Positions 1 through 9,611 of a DNA stretch of 64,000 bases are shown here, piece after piece; within the stretch, counting starts at the first letter, position 1; each line of letters opens with the position of its first letter. Below the pieces are notes generated by a model that did no database searches, was not told the DNA's origin, and saw only the letters and a list, made by a program, of their open reading frames with translations. The stretch spans positions 1 to 64,000 of the forward strand of contig JBHYCS010000011.1 of the NCBI GenBank assembly GCA_051861445.1. The letters are read 5' to 3'. This stretch comes from Parasediminibacterium sp051861445 (lineage in GTDB: Bacteria > Bacteroidota > Bacteroidia > Chitinophagales > Chitinophagaceae). Both the position numbers and the translations under genes were made by a program.

Positions 1-18
1 TGAATCATCTAGAGCCAT

Positions 19-95
19 TTTATTCTAAAAGTTTAATTAGGTTCGTGAAACATAAGCTAAAGCAAAAGAGTTCTTTCCTTTATCAGGAAAACATA
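19..95. repeat. Intergenic direct repeat, copy A
   Basis: This stretch resembles positions 13337-13412. A 21-base block beginning TTTATTCTAAAAG is identical in both. It is followed by TTCGTGAAACA versus TTCGTGAGACA and then a diverged GAGTTCTTTCCTTTATCAGG segment. By eye the copies are about three quarters identical. Copy A lies just downstream of the TPR regulator gene and copy B just downstream of the second PID-CTERM gene. No ORF or known element explains it. Confidence 0.6.
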
Positions 96-200
96 CAAAA
101 AAATAGTTGATAACGTGTTAATAAACTGTAATTACCTAAAAAAGCCTCTCTGAAAATTAGGTCTTTCTAGGTCATAAGGGGCAGACTATAAGTTTTGGTA

Positions 201-1937
201 TTACAAATTGACCACCACTTGTTCTATGTCCTTACCATCAGCAAGGGTTAGTTTTTTCCTTATTCGGTAACGTAGCGTTCTAATGGCTTCATCACCTACC
301 CCCAATAGACCTGCCATCTCTCTTGGTGCCATTTCTAGTTTGGTAAATGCTAAAAATCTTATTTCGGACTGGGTGAGGTCGGGATAATTTCGTTTACACG
401 CTGCAAAGAAATCGGGGTATACCTGCTCAAACAATGTTTTAAACTTTACCCAATCATCATTTGTTAAAATAGTTTTGGTTTTTAATGCTTGAATAGTAAG
501 CAGGTTTTGTTCTTCCTCGGCCTGAGTTTGTTTTTTAAGGGTTACTATTTCCTCGATATAGGTTTCAATAAGTTGATTTTTTTCTAGAATATGGTGCGTA
601 AAGGTTAGTATCTCTTTCTTGGAATTGGCCAATTGTTTTTCCAGCAATTCTTTATTTTTTTCAGCTAACTTTTTGCGTAGGTTGGCACGTTTGATATAGT
701 AGATAATAAAAACCACCGTTAGTAAAATAGCAATAAACGTAAAAAAGAGTGTAATTCTTTGCAGTTTATTTTCCTGAAGCAATATTTTGTTTTGTAACTC
801 CTTGCTTTGGTAAGCAAATTCGCCTTCGGCCTTAATTTTTTTTGTGATATCAAAGTAATGATTCGATAGTGTTTGATATTTTTCTACAGAGTCTGAATAA
901 CGGATAGCAACTTCACTATTACCTATTTTTCTGTAGTATTCCTCCGCTACGGAGAAAAGTTTTACTTGATTGGCTACAAAGCTTGTAATGTTTACATCCT
1001 TTTGATTGGCCAGTTCCGATTCTATTAATAATGCAGGAATGACGGATAAATTCCCTTCTCGTAAATAGCATTGGGCTAAATTATTACATAAAGAGGCCAC
1101 ATTATCCCAAATGCCGCTACGCTTGCACCATGCAAGTGCTTGATTGTATTTTACTATAGCTGCTTTACAGTTATTTCGTAAATAATCTACGGTACCCAAA
1201 TTTCCCAAAGCTATCCCCATCCATACCGTGTCTTTTGCCATAAAAGCCTGTTGGTAGGTTTTGGAAAGCCAAACCACTGCGGAATCGTACTGGGCGTTTC
1301 TTAAATAGCTCATCCCCACTAGGTTATTATTGGCTTTCTGAAACCAAACGCCATCCGGCGTATATTTTACATTTAGTTTGCTAGCGGTTTTGGCTAAAAA
1401 GGCTGCTTTTTCGTAGTCCTTAAAATCGTAATACCTATTGGCAATAATATGCAGCCACCAGCATTGCTCAAAATAGCGGCCTTCGGGGTCTTTTTCCAGA
1501 GCTTCTAAACACAGCAACTGGTTTTCAAATGCTTTATTAAACTCCTTCAATCCATTATACACCACCACCATTGAAATATAGTAATGGGCGGCCAAGTAGT
1601 AATTGGGTATGGCTTCGGCCCTTTTTACTAATTCTTTATGTATGTTGATGTTTTCCGAACAGTATTTTATGGAGTCTAGCACAGGCCGTTTATAGAGCCA
1701 ATAGTATTGTACTAACCTGTCGGATTCATCTCCCGATTCATTAACGAACTGATTTAACGAATCAAGCGAAGCTTTCTTTTTAATTACGTTGCCAAAAATA
1801 TGATACAGCTCATAGTACCTATCGGCACCTTTTAGTTTAGTAAAAGAGTCAATAGCGGGCAGCTGGCCATAACCTTGTTGCAGTAGTAGCACACCACTGG
1901 TAACTAACAATAAGGTAAGGATTGTTTTTGAACGCAT
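201..1937 (-). CDS. TPR-containing membrane protein with LuxR-type helix-turn-helix
   Basis: This 578-residue protein has an N-terminal signal-like segment (about 1-24) and a helical TPR-type region (about 70-340). One membrane segment follows near 395-415, then a charged coiled coil (about 415-495). The C-terminal helix-turn-helix (about 515-575) carries the stretch LTQSEIRFLAF and ends in RTLRYRIRKKL, like GerE/LuxR DNA-binding domains. This is a common Bacteroidota architecture in which a periplasmic TPR sensor sits on the same chain as a cytoplasmic DNA-binding domain. It diverges from the large surface-protein gene at 2188, so it may regulate that gene, but this is inference from position. 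Its G+C content is higher than most of the window. Confidence 0.8.
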   Translation of the reverse strand: MRSKTILTLLLVTSGVLLLQQGYGQLPAIDSFTKLKGADRYYELYHIFGNVIKKKASLDSLNQFVNESGDESDRLVQYYWLYKRPVLDSIKYCSENINIHKELVKRAEAIPNYYLAAHYYISMVVVYNGLKEFNKAFENQLLCLEALEKDPEGRYFEQCWWLHIIANRYYDFKDYEKAAFLAKTASKLNVKYTPDGVWFQKANNNLVGMSYLRNAQYDSAVVWLSKTYQQAFMAKDTVWMGIALGNLGTVDYLRNNCKAAIVKYNQALAWCKRSGIWDNVASLCNNLAQCYLREGNLSVIPALLIESELANQKDVNITSFVANQVKLFSVAEEYYRKIGNSEVAIRYSDSVEKYQTLSNHYFDITKKIKAEGEFAYQSKELQNKILLQENKLQRITLFFTFIAILLTVVFIIYYIKRANLRKKLAEKNKELLEKQLANSKKEILTFTHHILEKNQLIETYIEEIVTLKKQTQAEEEQNLLTIQALKTKTILTNDDWVKFKTLFEQVYPDFFAACKRNYPDLTQSEIRFLAFTKLEMAPREMAGLLGVGDEAIRTLRYRIRKKLTLADGKDIEQVVVNL

Positions 1938-2187
1938 ACGAGTATAGAAAAATAGAAATTTTGATATACGAATATATTGTTTTTGGCTATATAGGGAATC
2001 TACAACAGAATAGAAGCTATGTAAACCATCATTTTAAAAATGTATAAGGCATTGATATTGAATTATTTAAAGTTTTTTAACCAATTGTAACGATTTTGAA
2101 ACGCCAATTTTTTGCTTGACCTATAGGGTGAAATTAATTTCATAGCACAAAAGTATAACGAAGTAAAATTTCTAAACCAACTTGTTC

Positions 2188-5100
2188 ATGAGCGTCTTTA
2201 ACCCTAAAAGTTCCCGTCAAAAAACTGTGATTCATGGTAAAGCCATCCCAAGTCTTTTTCTTGGATTATTGCTAGTGCTAAGTTTTGTTCCTAGTTTTTC
2301 CCAAAACACCTTAAATAATGCCGGCCTAAGTTCCGCCACACCCGCTGCATCGGCCTATAGTTTAAGAAGATTGAGCAGTACTTACAGTGGCAGCGCCATT
2401 CAGGTGAGAAGAAGTAGCGATAACACCACACAGAACATTGGTTTTACTGGGAATGATTTGGATACTTCGTCGCTAAAAACCTTTGTGGGTTCTGGCGATG
2501 GGTTTATTACTATTTGGTACGATCAAAGTGGAAATGCACGGAATTTGACACAAACCACTGAAAATATGCAACCAGCAATAATAAACGGAGGAACGATATT
2601 TAGACGCAACTTTCGGCCCACTATGTATTACGACAATGCCAATGATGGTATGGTGTTTACGGGGGCCGCTTACTTAAGCAACAATCCTATTACAGTAAAT
2701 GTGGTAGCAGGTAGCAATTCTAATACAGCAGCTTTTCGCCGCGGTGTCCAGGGTTCTGCTAATTGGCTTATCGGCCCCTATAATAATCAACATTCTTGGT
2801 TCGCTGGTACCGGATTTAACCACCAGGAAACCACGCCTTGGTCTACAACCAATATAGAGCGGCTAACCGTAATACAGGATGTTAGACCCTTTTCCTGGAG
2901 AAATGGAACAGAAATTGTAATTCCAAATATGGTAGCTACCAACAATTTAGGTACGCCGGGCCACATATACACCGGTACCGGAGGGAGCGGTAACGAGCCA
3001 TTAGATGGGTTTATTAGTGAAGTTATTTGTTTTTCCAGCAATATTGGAAACACAGCCCGACTAACGCTTGATGAAAACCAGAACGTTTACTATTCGGCTC
3101 TCGAAAACGCACTTCACTTTGATGGCGTAGACGATTTTGTGAATTGCGGTACTTCCTCGCTATTAGATATTCGAAGCTCGATGACGGTTGAATTATGGAT
3201 TCGGCCTACCACCAATATGGGTAATGGTAAGTGGGATAGATTAGTGCATAGAAACTTTGGTACAGGTTATTTTTTTGGTGGCAAAGCAGGTTCTACCAAT
3301 GCTTTAGCAGTAGTTTTAAATAACAATATAAATTTAGTGGCTACGCCGGATAATACGGTTACCGTAAACGAATGGCAGCATGTGGCTTTTGTTTTTGACG
3401 ATGTTGCCAATACAGTAAAAATTTACCGGAATGGGATAGAAGTGGCTAGTGCCAGCTATACAGGAACCATTGCAGGTGGTAATTTTAATTGTACCCTAAG
3501 CGAAAACAGTGCGGAAGCTTTTGGCGGTGCTATGGATGAGGTGCGTATTTGGAATGTAGCAAGAACGCAGGCTCAGTTGCAAGCTAATATGGGTGCACCC
3601 ATCAATGCCGCCACCACTGGCTTAGTAGTTTATTATAACTTTAACCAAGGTAATCCAGGTGGTACCAATACTGGCCTTACTACTTTGGTGGATGCTACCA
3701 GCAGTGCTATTAACGGAACGCTAAGTGGCTTTGCTCTAACCGGTACTACTAGCAACTGGGGCACCAGCACTATATTTGGCACATTAAGTAACAATGCCGA
3801 TTTAAGTAACCTAACCACCACAGCAGGAACCCTTACACCCAGTTTTGCTGCAGCTACCACTGCCTACACAGCATTCGTAGCGAATGCTACCACGAGTGTT
3901 ACAGTAACTCCTAACCGTGCTGAAGCCAATGCTACCATACAAGTGCGGGTAAATGGAGGCATCTATTCATCCGTTACCAGTGGCAGTACGTCGGGTGATT
4001 TAGCCCTTAATGTAGGAAGTAATACCATTGATGTTACAGTTACCGCACAAGATGGCATCACCACAAAAACATATACTATCACGGTAACAAGAACACCCAT
4101 CGTTCCCACCATTACTTCATTTTCGCCACTATCGGCTAAGCCAGGTGATGCTGTAACTATTCAAGGAAGCAATTTCGATGGTAGTGTAGCTACTACTGCC
4201 GTATACTTTGGCGGTGTGCAAGCCCTGGTTACAGGTGCAGGTACTTCCACCGTAATTGCTAGAGTACCGTATGGTGCTAGCCATGGCTCCATTACATTAC
4301 TAAATACGAACACAAAACTAATGGCCCAAAGTGCGTTGAAATTTAACGCTACCTATAGCCCACCAAAGTCGAGTTTTAGCACTATCGACTTAACACCCCG
4401 TGTCGACATCAGTTCGGGTTCTTTAAGTTATCCATACGATGTGTCCATGGCGGATATTGATGGTGATGGGAAGTTAGACATGATAGTGGTGCTAAGAGGC
4501 AGTTCACGAATCTCAATTTTTAGAAATATTTCCAACACCGGAAGTTTAGCGGCTGCAAGTTTTGCTGATAAAGCAGATTTTTTTGTGGGTACCGTACCTT
4601 ATGCGGTAGCAGTAGCCGATTTAGATGGCGATGGAAAACAAGATATTGCGGTGGCCAATGCATCGAGCAACAATGTTAGCATTTTACGCAATATATCATC
4701 CACTGGCAGTATATCGTTGGAAGCGGCCGTAAACTTTTCTGTAGGCAACGGTCCACAATCGATTGCCATTGGCGATATCGATGGTGATGGAAAACCCGAA
4801 ATTGTAACCGCCAACCATAGTGCTCGGAACATTGCCATTCTACGAAATGTTGCTACCAGTGGTACTATTAATTCCAGCAGCTTTTTGGCAAGAGTAAACA
4901 CCACTCTTGGTTCCAATAGCCGACCAACCTCGGTTACCCTAGCCGATATAGATATTGATGGAAAATTAGATATCGTAGTAGCCAATTCTATAGAAAGCAG
5001 GGTGGCTGTGTTTCGTAACTTGGCTTCTGTTGGTACTATCGATGGTACTAGTTTGGCTTCAAAGGTTGATCTTGCTACTGGGCAATCCCCTGCTTTTGTG

Positions 5101-8100
5101 GCCGCTGCCGATATAGACGGCGATGGAAAATTAGATATAATAACGGCCAATGGAGGCGGTAATTCCATCTCTGTGCATAGAAATGTTAGCAGCAGTGGTA
5201 GTATTGCAGCTAGCAGCTTTAGTACACACGTGGAAATTGCGGCTGGTACTTCGCCCAAAGCACTGGCATTAGTCGATATGGATGGCGATGGTAAAGTAGA
5301 TGTAGCCCTTGTAAATAAAACAGCCAATACCGTATCTATTTTTCGAAATCAAGCTAACAGTGGGTCAATATCTACATCCAGCTTTGCTACCAGCTTTGAG
5401 ATTGCTTGCGGTGCAGAACCATTTGCCATTGCGGTAGGCGATTTGGATAACGATGGTCGGCAGGATATAGCAGTGGCCAATAGCGATGAACATAATATTT
5501 CTATCTATAAAAATATTTCTAACGATGCTAATTTACGAAACCTACTTTCATCGGTAGGTAACATCCTACCCACCTTCTCAGCTGCTACTACCAGTTATAC
5601 ACTGCAAGTAGCCAATACTACGTCGTCTCTTGCAATTTTACCCGTTCGGGCCGATTCAGCTGCCACTATGCAAGTACGGATAAACGCAGGTTCGTATAGC
5701 GCCGTTACAAGCAGCGTGCCTACGCAGCCGTTATCTTTAAATGTAGGAAACAATACTGTGGAAATTTTGGTTACCGCGGAAAACGGAAGCACAAAAACAT
5801 ATACCGTTGCCGTAACAAGATTGGAGCCAGCACCCATCGTACAAGGCTTTACGCCTATGCACGCAAAACCGGGTGATGTAGTAACAATTACCGGATCAAA
5901 TTTCAATACCACCGCCGCTAGCAACATTGTATTTTTTGGAGCTACAAGGGCTACGGTTACCGCTGCTACTGCTACCAGCGTTACTGCTATAGTGCCGGTG
6001 GGAGCCACCTATGCACCCATTACGGTGGTAAACAATAGCAACTCACTAATAGCACAAAGCGTACTTAGTTTTCAACCCATTTATAATGTAGCAAAAACGG
6101 ATATTGGAACCGCCGATTTCGATAGTCGTTTGAACTTTTCAACTATTCAGCCATCGGCCCTTGCAGTGGGTGATTTAGATGGTGATGGCAAGTCAGATTT
6201 TGTGGTGGCCACCGATTTATCGTCGGGCGGTATTTCTATTCTAAGAAACCAAGCATCTACCGGTAATATTTTATTCGCTTTACCATTTTCATTGGCCACT
6301 GTTTCAGGCTTTGGTAACCCTAATTCCGTGGCCATTGCTGATTTAGATGGAGATGGAAAACTTGATATTGCGGTTACCCATCGAAGTTCAAATGTTATAT
6401 CTATATTTCGCAATATATCTACAAGCGGTAGTTTATCATCTGCAAGCTTTGCTACGAGGGTAGATATTATTGCCACAGCACCGAGTGGGTCGATTACTCT
6501 GGGCGATATAGATGGCGATGGAAAAATAGATATGGTTGTGGTAAGCCGTTCCCCTTCGTTACTTTCAATTTACAGAAACCAACATACTAGCGGTAATTTT
6601 AGTACGGCTAGCTTTGCAGCGGCGGTAAACTTTACCATAGATAGTTACCCAGAATCTGTTGCCTTAGGCGATGTAGATGGCGATGGTAAACTTGATGTAG
6701 CCTTAAATATTGGCGGTTTACAAAATGTAGCTGTTTTTAAAAATAATAGTATACCAGGGACCATTACTACCAGTAGTTTGGCTAGTAGTGTAAGTTTTGC
6801 GGTAAACCGAAACCCGAGGTTTGTACGTTTTGCCGATTTAGACGGGGATCAGAAATTAGATCTGATTGTGGCCAATTATGAATCTGGAAATATTTCAGTA
6901 CTACGTAATACTGCTACCGTCGGTACTATTAACAGTAGTAGTTTTGCCGCCGGAATTAATTATTCAGCAGGAAGCTTAGAACCGAGGTTGCTTAGCTTTG
7001 GCGATGTAGATGGCGATGGCAAAACTGATATGGTTATAGCCAGAAATGACGACACACAAATTAGGGTTGTACGAAATATAATGTCTTCAGCCGGGTTAGA
7101 TACGCAAACTTTTGAAACAGGTATTGAATTAAGTGCTGGCGCTGTACCTAGCGCCACTATGTTGGCAGACTTAGATGGCGACGCAAAGCCCGAACTAATT
7201 TTTGCTAGTAGAATAGGCTCAAATATTGGAGTTTTTAGAAATACAGATATTCCCACGTGGAATGGCACAGACTGGCAGCCTGCCGATCCATCAAGTACCA
7301 CCGATGCCGTAATTGCAAGCAATAATGCTCCGGCCAGCTTTAGTAGTAGAGGACTTATTATTGATACTGGATTTGCCTTAAACACTACAGGTATTACCGC
7401 TACCATACATGGCGATATAGTAAATAATGGTAACGGTATTGCAAGCACAGGTAATATTATTGTTGAAGCTAATAGTAGTATAAGAGGCAATATGATAAAT
7501 TTCAATGGAACGTTAACCGTAAATACTGGAGCGGTATTTACCACCAACAATTTATTAACGCTAACTAGTAATGCCACAAATACAGCAATGGTTGCTAATA
7601 GTGCAGGAACCATTAGCGGCATTGTAACAGTACAACGATATATTCCTAATGGCAGAAGAGCCTTTAGGTTTTTAGCCCATCCATTTAGTTCAAATATACC
7701 TATCAGTAGCTTAACAGATAACATTGATATTACTGGAACCGGTGGTGGTACATTTACATCAACAACAACCAATAGTCCTTCTGCATTTAGTTATATTAAT
7801 ACTTCGGCTAATTCAAGTATCAACCCCGATCCAGGGTGGACGGCACTCACAGCGGCATCAACACTTAATGCAAAAACAGGATATAGAATTTTAGTTCGTG
7901 GTAGCAAAGGACAATCAGGAAGCTTAACTGGTGGCATCTACACTCCTGATGCAGTAACCCTAGACTGGACGGGAACACTAAACCAAGGCAATCAAATATA
8001 TACGTTATCAAGAGTAGGTGCTAATTCAGAATATAATTTAATCGGCAATCCTTATGCTTGTCCGGTTGATTTAAATTTAGTTACAAGAGGCAGTAATATT

Positions 8101-9003
8101 AATGCCAACTTTAGTGTTTGGGATGCTAATGTATCTACTAGAGGTGCTTATATAACACAATCATTTGGCAGCAGTTATATTTTACCAAGTGGAGCAGCAT
8201 TTTTTACACAAACATCAAATGGTAGTACCAATAATACCATCACATTTAGTGAAAGCAGCAAATCAACAGGCTCTCCTAATACTTTATTCAGCACATCTGC
8301 TACGGATGACAGATTAGTATTAGTAGTAAATGATAGCATAGGCAATTATGTTGATAAATTGGAATTCTATTTTAATAAAAATGAGTACACCCAAGATTAT
8401 GATACTAAATGGGATGCACAAAAATTATTAAATCCTGTTACCAATTTTTATAGTATAAGTAAAGATGGAAAATATTTAGCAATAGATAGAAGAGATATTG
8501 ATTATGCTACGACTATTCCTTTAGTATTCACCAATACCGAAGTAGGAAGTTTTTTAATATTAACACCACAAACAACTACTAATACAAACTGGTACTTGAA
8601 AGATAATTATAAAAAAACAGAAACCTTATTAGAAACAAATAAGGTAATAAAAATAAGTATTACAAACGATGTCAACAGTCAGGGTAGTAACAGATTTGAG
8701 CTAGTAGCAAAAGCAAATACAGTAGTAGCACCTGATATAAGTATTGATATAAAAGAAGCCTTAACAGTACATCCTATCATTACCAAAGATGGAAACATTA
8801 GAGTAAGCTTTAAGGCAAGTAAAAAAATGCCAACCAGTATAAGAGTAGTTGATATAAATGGAAGAATTCTAAAAACTATTAATATGGGCTATCAAAGACA
8901 CTTACAAGAACAATTACAAATTGGTAGTATTAACGGAACTGTAATTATACAACTACAACATGGAAAGGATAGGTTTAGTAAAAAGGTGGTGAGCGTGAAT
9001 TAG
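2188..9003 (+). CDS. Giant secreted multidomain surface protein with two seven-repeat FG-GAP blocks and a T9SS-type tail
   Basis: This protein of about 2271 residues starts with a signal peptide (about 1-38). A TTG six bases upstream is the alternative start. Next is a jelly-roll region like the GH54 arabinofuranosidase-B fold (YSLRRL, QVRRSSDNT, WYDQSG), then a LamG/concanavalin-like domain (about 310-490). Two copies of one supermodule follow: a cadherin-like beta-sandwich, an IPT/TIG domain and seven FG-GAP/VCBS repeats. The repeats carry Ca-binding DxDGDGK motifs, seven in each copy. The last 550 residues match the tail of the protein at 9612 and end in a T9SS type A-like sorting domain (IRVVDINGRILKT). 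It is probably exported through the outer membrane and anchored outside, for adhesion or glycan binding. Catalytic activity of the GH54-like part is unproven. Confidence 0.85.
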   Translation: MSVFNPKSSRQKTVIHGKAIPSLFLGLLLVLSFVPSFSQNTLNNAGLSSATPAASAYSLRRLSSTYSGSAIQVRRSSDNTTQNIGFTGNDLDTSSLKTFVGSGDGFITIWYDQSGNARNLTQTTENMQPAIINGGTIFRRNFRPTMYYDNANDGMVFTGAAYLSNNPITVNVVAGSNSNTAAFRRGVQGSANWLIGPYNNQHSWFAGTGFNHQETTPWSTTNIERLTVIQDVRPFSWRNGTEIVIPNMVATNNLGTPGHIYTGTGGSGNEPLDGFISEVICFSSNIGNTARLTLDENQNVYYSALENALHFDGVDDFVNCGTSSLLDIRSSMTVELWIRPTTNMGNGKWDRLVHRNFGTGYFFGGKAGSTNALAVVLNNNINLVATPDNTVTVNEWQHVAFVFDDVANTVKIYRNGIEVASASYTGTIAGGNFNCTLSENSAEAFGGAMDEVRIWNVARTQAQLQANMGAPINAATTGLVVYYNFNQGNPGGTNTGLTTLVDATSSAINGTLSGFALTGTTSNWGTSTIFGTLSNNADLSNLTTTAGTLTPSFAAATTAYTAFVANATTSVTVTPNRAEANATIQVRVNGGIYSSVTSGSTSGDLALNVGSNTIDVTVTAQDGITTKTYTITVTRTPIVPTITSFSPLSAKPGDAVTIQGSNFDGSVATTAVYFGGVQALVTGAGTSTVIARVPYGASHGSITLLNTNTKLMAQSALKFNATYSPPKSSFSTIDLTPRVDISSGSLSYPYDVSMADIDGDGKLDMIVVLRGSSRISIFRNISNTGSLAAASFADKADFFVGTVPYAVAVADLDGDGKQDIAVANASSNNVSILRNISSTGSISLEAAVNFSVGNGPQSIAIGDIDGDGKPEIVTANHSARNIAILRNVATSGTINSSSFLARVNTTLGSNSRPTSVTLADIDIDGKLDIVVANSIESRVAVFRNLASVGTIDGTSLASKVDLATGQSPAFVAAADIDGDGKLDIITANGGGNSISVHRNVSSSGSIAASSFSTHVEIAAGTSPKALALVDMDGDGKVDVALVNKTANTVSIFRNQANSGSISTSSFATSFEIACGAEPFAIAVGDLDNDGRQDIAVANSDEHNISIYKNISNDANLRNLLSSVGNILPTFSAATTSYTLQVANTTSSLAILPVRADSAATMQVRINAGSYSAVTSSVPTQPLSLNVGNNTVEILVTAENGSTKTYTVAVTRLEPAPIVQGFTPMHAKPGDVVTITGSNFNTTAASNIVFFGATRATVTAATATSVTAIVPVGATYAPITVVNNSNSLIAQSVLSFQPIYNVAKTDIGTADFDSRLNFSTIQPSALAVGDLDGDGKSDFVVATDLSSGGISILRNQASTGNILFALPFSLATVSGFGNPNSVAIADLDGDGKLDIAVTHRSSNVISIFRNISTSGSLSSASFATRVDIIATAPSGSITLGDIDGDGKIDMVVVSRSPSLLSIYRNQHTSGNFSTASFAAAVNFTIDSYPESVALGDVDGDGKLDVALNIGGLQNVAVFKNNSIPGTITTSSLASSVSFAVNRNPRFVRFADLDGDQKLDLIVANYESGNISVLRNTATVGTINSSSFAAGINYSAGSLEPRLLSFGDVDGDGKTDMVIARNDDTQIRVVRNIMSSAGLDTQTFETGIELSAGAVPSATMLADLDGDAKPELIFASRIGSNIGVFRNTDIPTWNGTDWQPADPSSTTDAVIASNNAPASFSSRGLIIDTGFALNTTGITATIHGDIVNNGNGIASTGNIIVEANSSIRGNMINFNGTLTVNTGAVFTTNNLLTLTSNATNTAMVANSAGTISGIVTVQRYIPNGRRAFRFLAHPFSSNIPISSLTDNIDITGTGGGTFTSTTTNSPSAFSYINTSANSSINPDPGWTALTAASTLNAKTGYRILVRGSKGQSGSLTGGIYTPDAVTLDWTGTLNQGNQIYTLSRVGANSEYNLIGNPYACPVDLNLVTRGSNINANFSVWDANVSTRGAYITQSFGSSYILPSGAAFFTQTSNGSTNNTITFSESSKSTGSPNTLFSTSATDDRLVLVVNDSIGNYVDKLEFYFNKNEYTQDYDTKWDAQKLLNPVTNFYSISKDGKYLAIDRRDIDYATTIPLVFTNTEVGSFLILTPQTTTNTNWYLKDNYKKTETLLETNKVIKISITNDVNSQGSNRFELVAKANTVVAPDISIDIKEALTVHPIITKDGNIRVSFKASKKMPTSIRVVDINGRILKTINMGYQRHLQEQLQIGSINGTVIIQLQHGKDRFSKKVVSVN
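3787..5520 (+). repeat. Supermodule copy 1 inside the giant surface protein
   Basis: This codes for a cadherin-like sandwich (starting near LSNLTTTAGTLTPSF), an IPT/TIG domain (KPGDAVTIQGSNF) and seven FG-GAP repeats, the first with ADIDGDGKLD and the last with GDLDNDGRQD. Seven such repeats are what an integrin-like seven-bladed propeller needs. Copy 2 follows directly. Confidence 0.7.
5521..7245 (+). repeat. Supermodule copy 2 inside the giant surface protein
   Basis: This repeats the layout of 3787-5520 at nearly the same length. It has a cadherin-like sandwich (LRNLLSSVGNILPTF), an IPT/TIG domain (KPGDVVTITGSNF) and seven FG-GAP repeats from GDLDGDGKSD to ADLDGDAKPE. It points to duplication of a whole block of about 575 residues. 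Confidence 0.7.
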
Positions 9004-9185
9004 CCGATAAAAAACGTCATTGTAGAAAACGTTTACGAGCGTGAGAAGCTGTTGAATGTGAAAAATGAGTGGTCAGTAGCTAGTAAATTTATGAACGATG
9101 AACCATAAGCTAAAAACAAATATATAATGGATAATATGTAATACCCTTATGAACAATACACAATTAATAATCAAAAAAAGGCATT

Positions 9186-9383
9186 ATGCACAGTAAAATA
9201 ATAATAATAATGTTGGGGATATTTTCATTCACATTTCCTTTAATAATACAAGCTCAACCAAATTTCAATGATGACACTAATGATGTACCTATTGATGGTG
9301 GCTTATCACTGCTCGTTGCCGCTGGTGTGGGTTATGGGGCTAAGAAGTTAAAAGAGAAAAAAGCAAATAGTGAAAAGGGATAA
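9186..9383 (+). CDS. Small PID-CTERM protein, copy 1
   Basis: This is a 65-residue protein with an N-terminal hydrophobic signal (about 1-23, ending IQAQ). A short acidic linker is followed by PIDGGLSLLVAAGVGYGAKK, a hydrophobic helix and a basic tail. This tripartite tail matches the small PID-CTERM proteins of Bacteroidota, which are regarded as protein-sorting signals. The gene sits 182 bases after the giant surface protein, and the same arrangement recurs at 13055. Its mature function is unknown. It could be a small anchored or accessory peptide for the T9SS cargo upstream, but this is inference from pairing. Confidence 0.75.
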   Translation: MHSKIIIIMLGIFSFTFPLIIQAQPNFNDDTNDVPIDGGLSLLVAAGVGYGAKKLKEKKANSEKG

Positions 9384-9611
9384 AAAAAGTTATCTTAAAA
9401 GCAAAAAGAATACTTTGAAAATCACTTAAATAAAATCTTTCCTACCACTTTATTCAACAATAAAGAAATGGATTAAAACATCTTTATTAGTTTGCTTCAC
9501 AAAAAATCGAACTTATACTACAATGTTTATTTTTTTGTTTAAAAAGCCATCAATAGTTTTACAAAATAATGTAGTTACATAAAACTATAATTAAAATTCA
9601 AATCTACCTAT

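Noticed and set aside
4599..5327. Long frames on the strand opposite the FG-GAP region
   Set aside because: Shadows of the repeated coding pattern on the plus strand; no start context, no family and a repetitive sequence.
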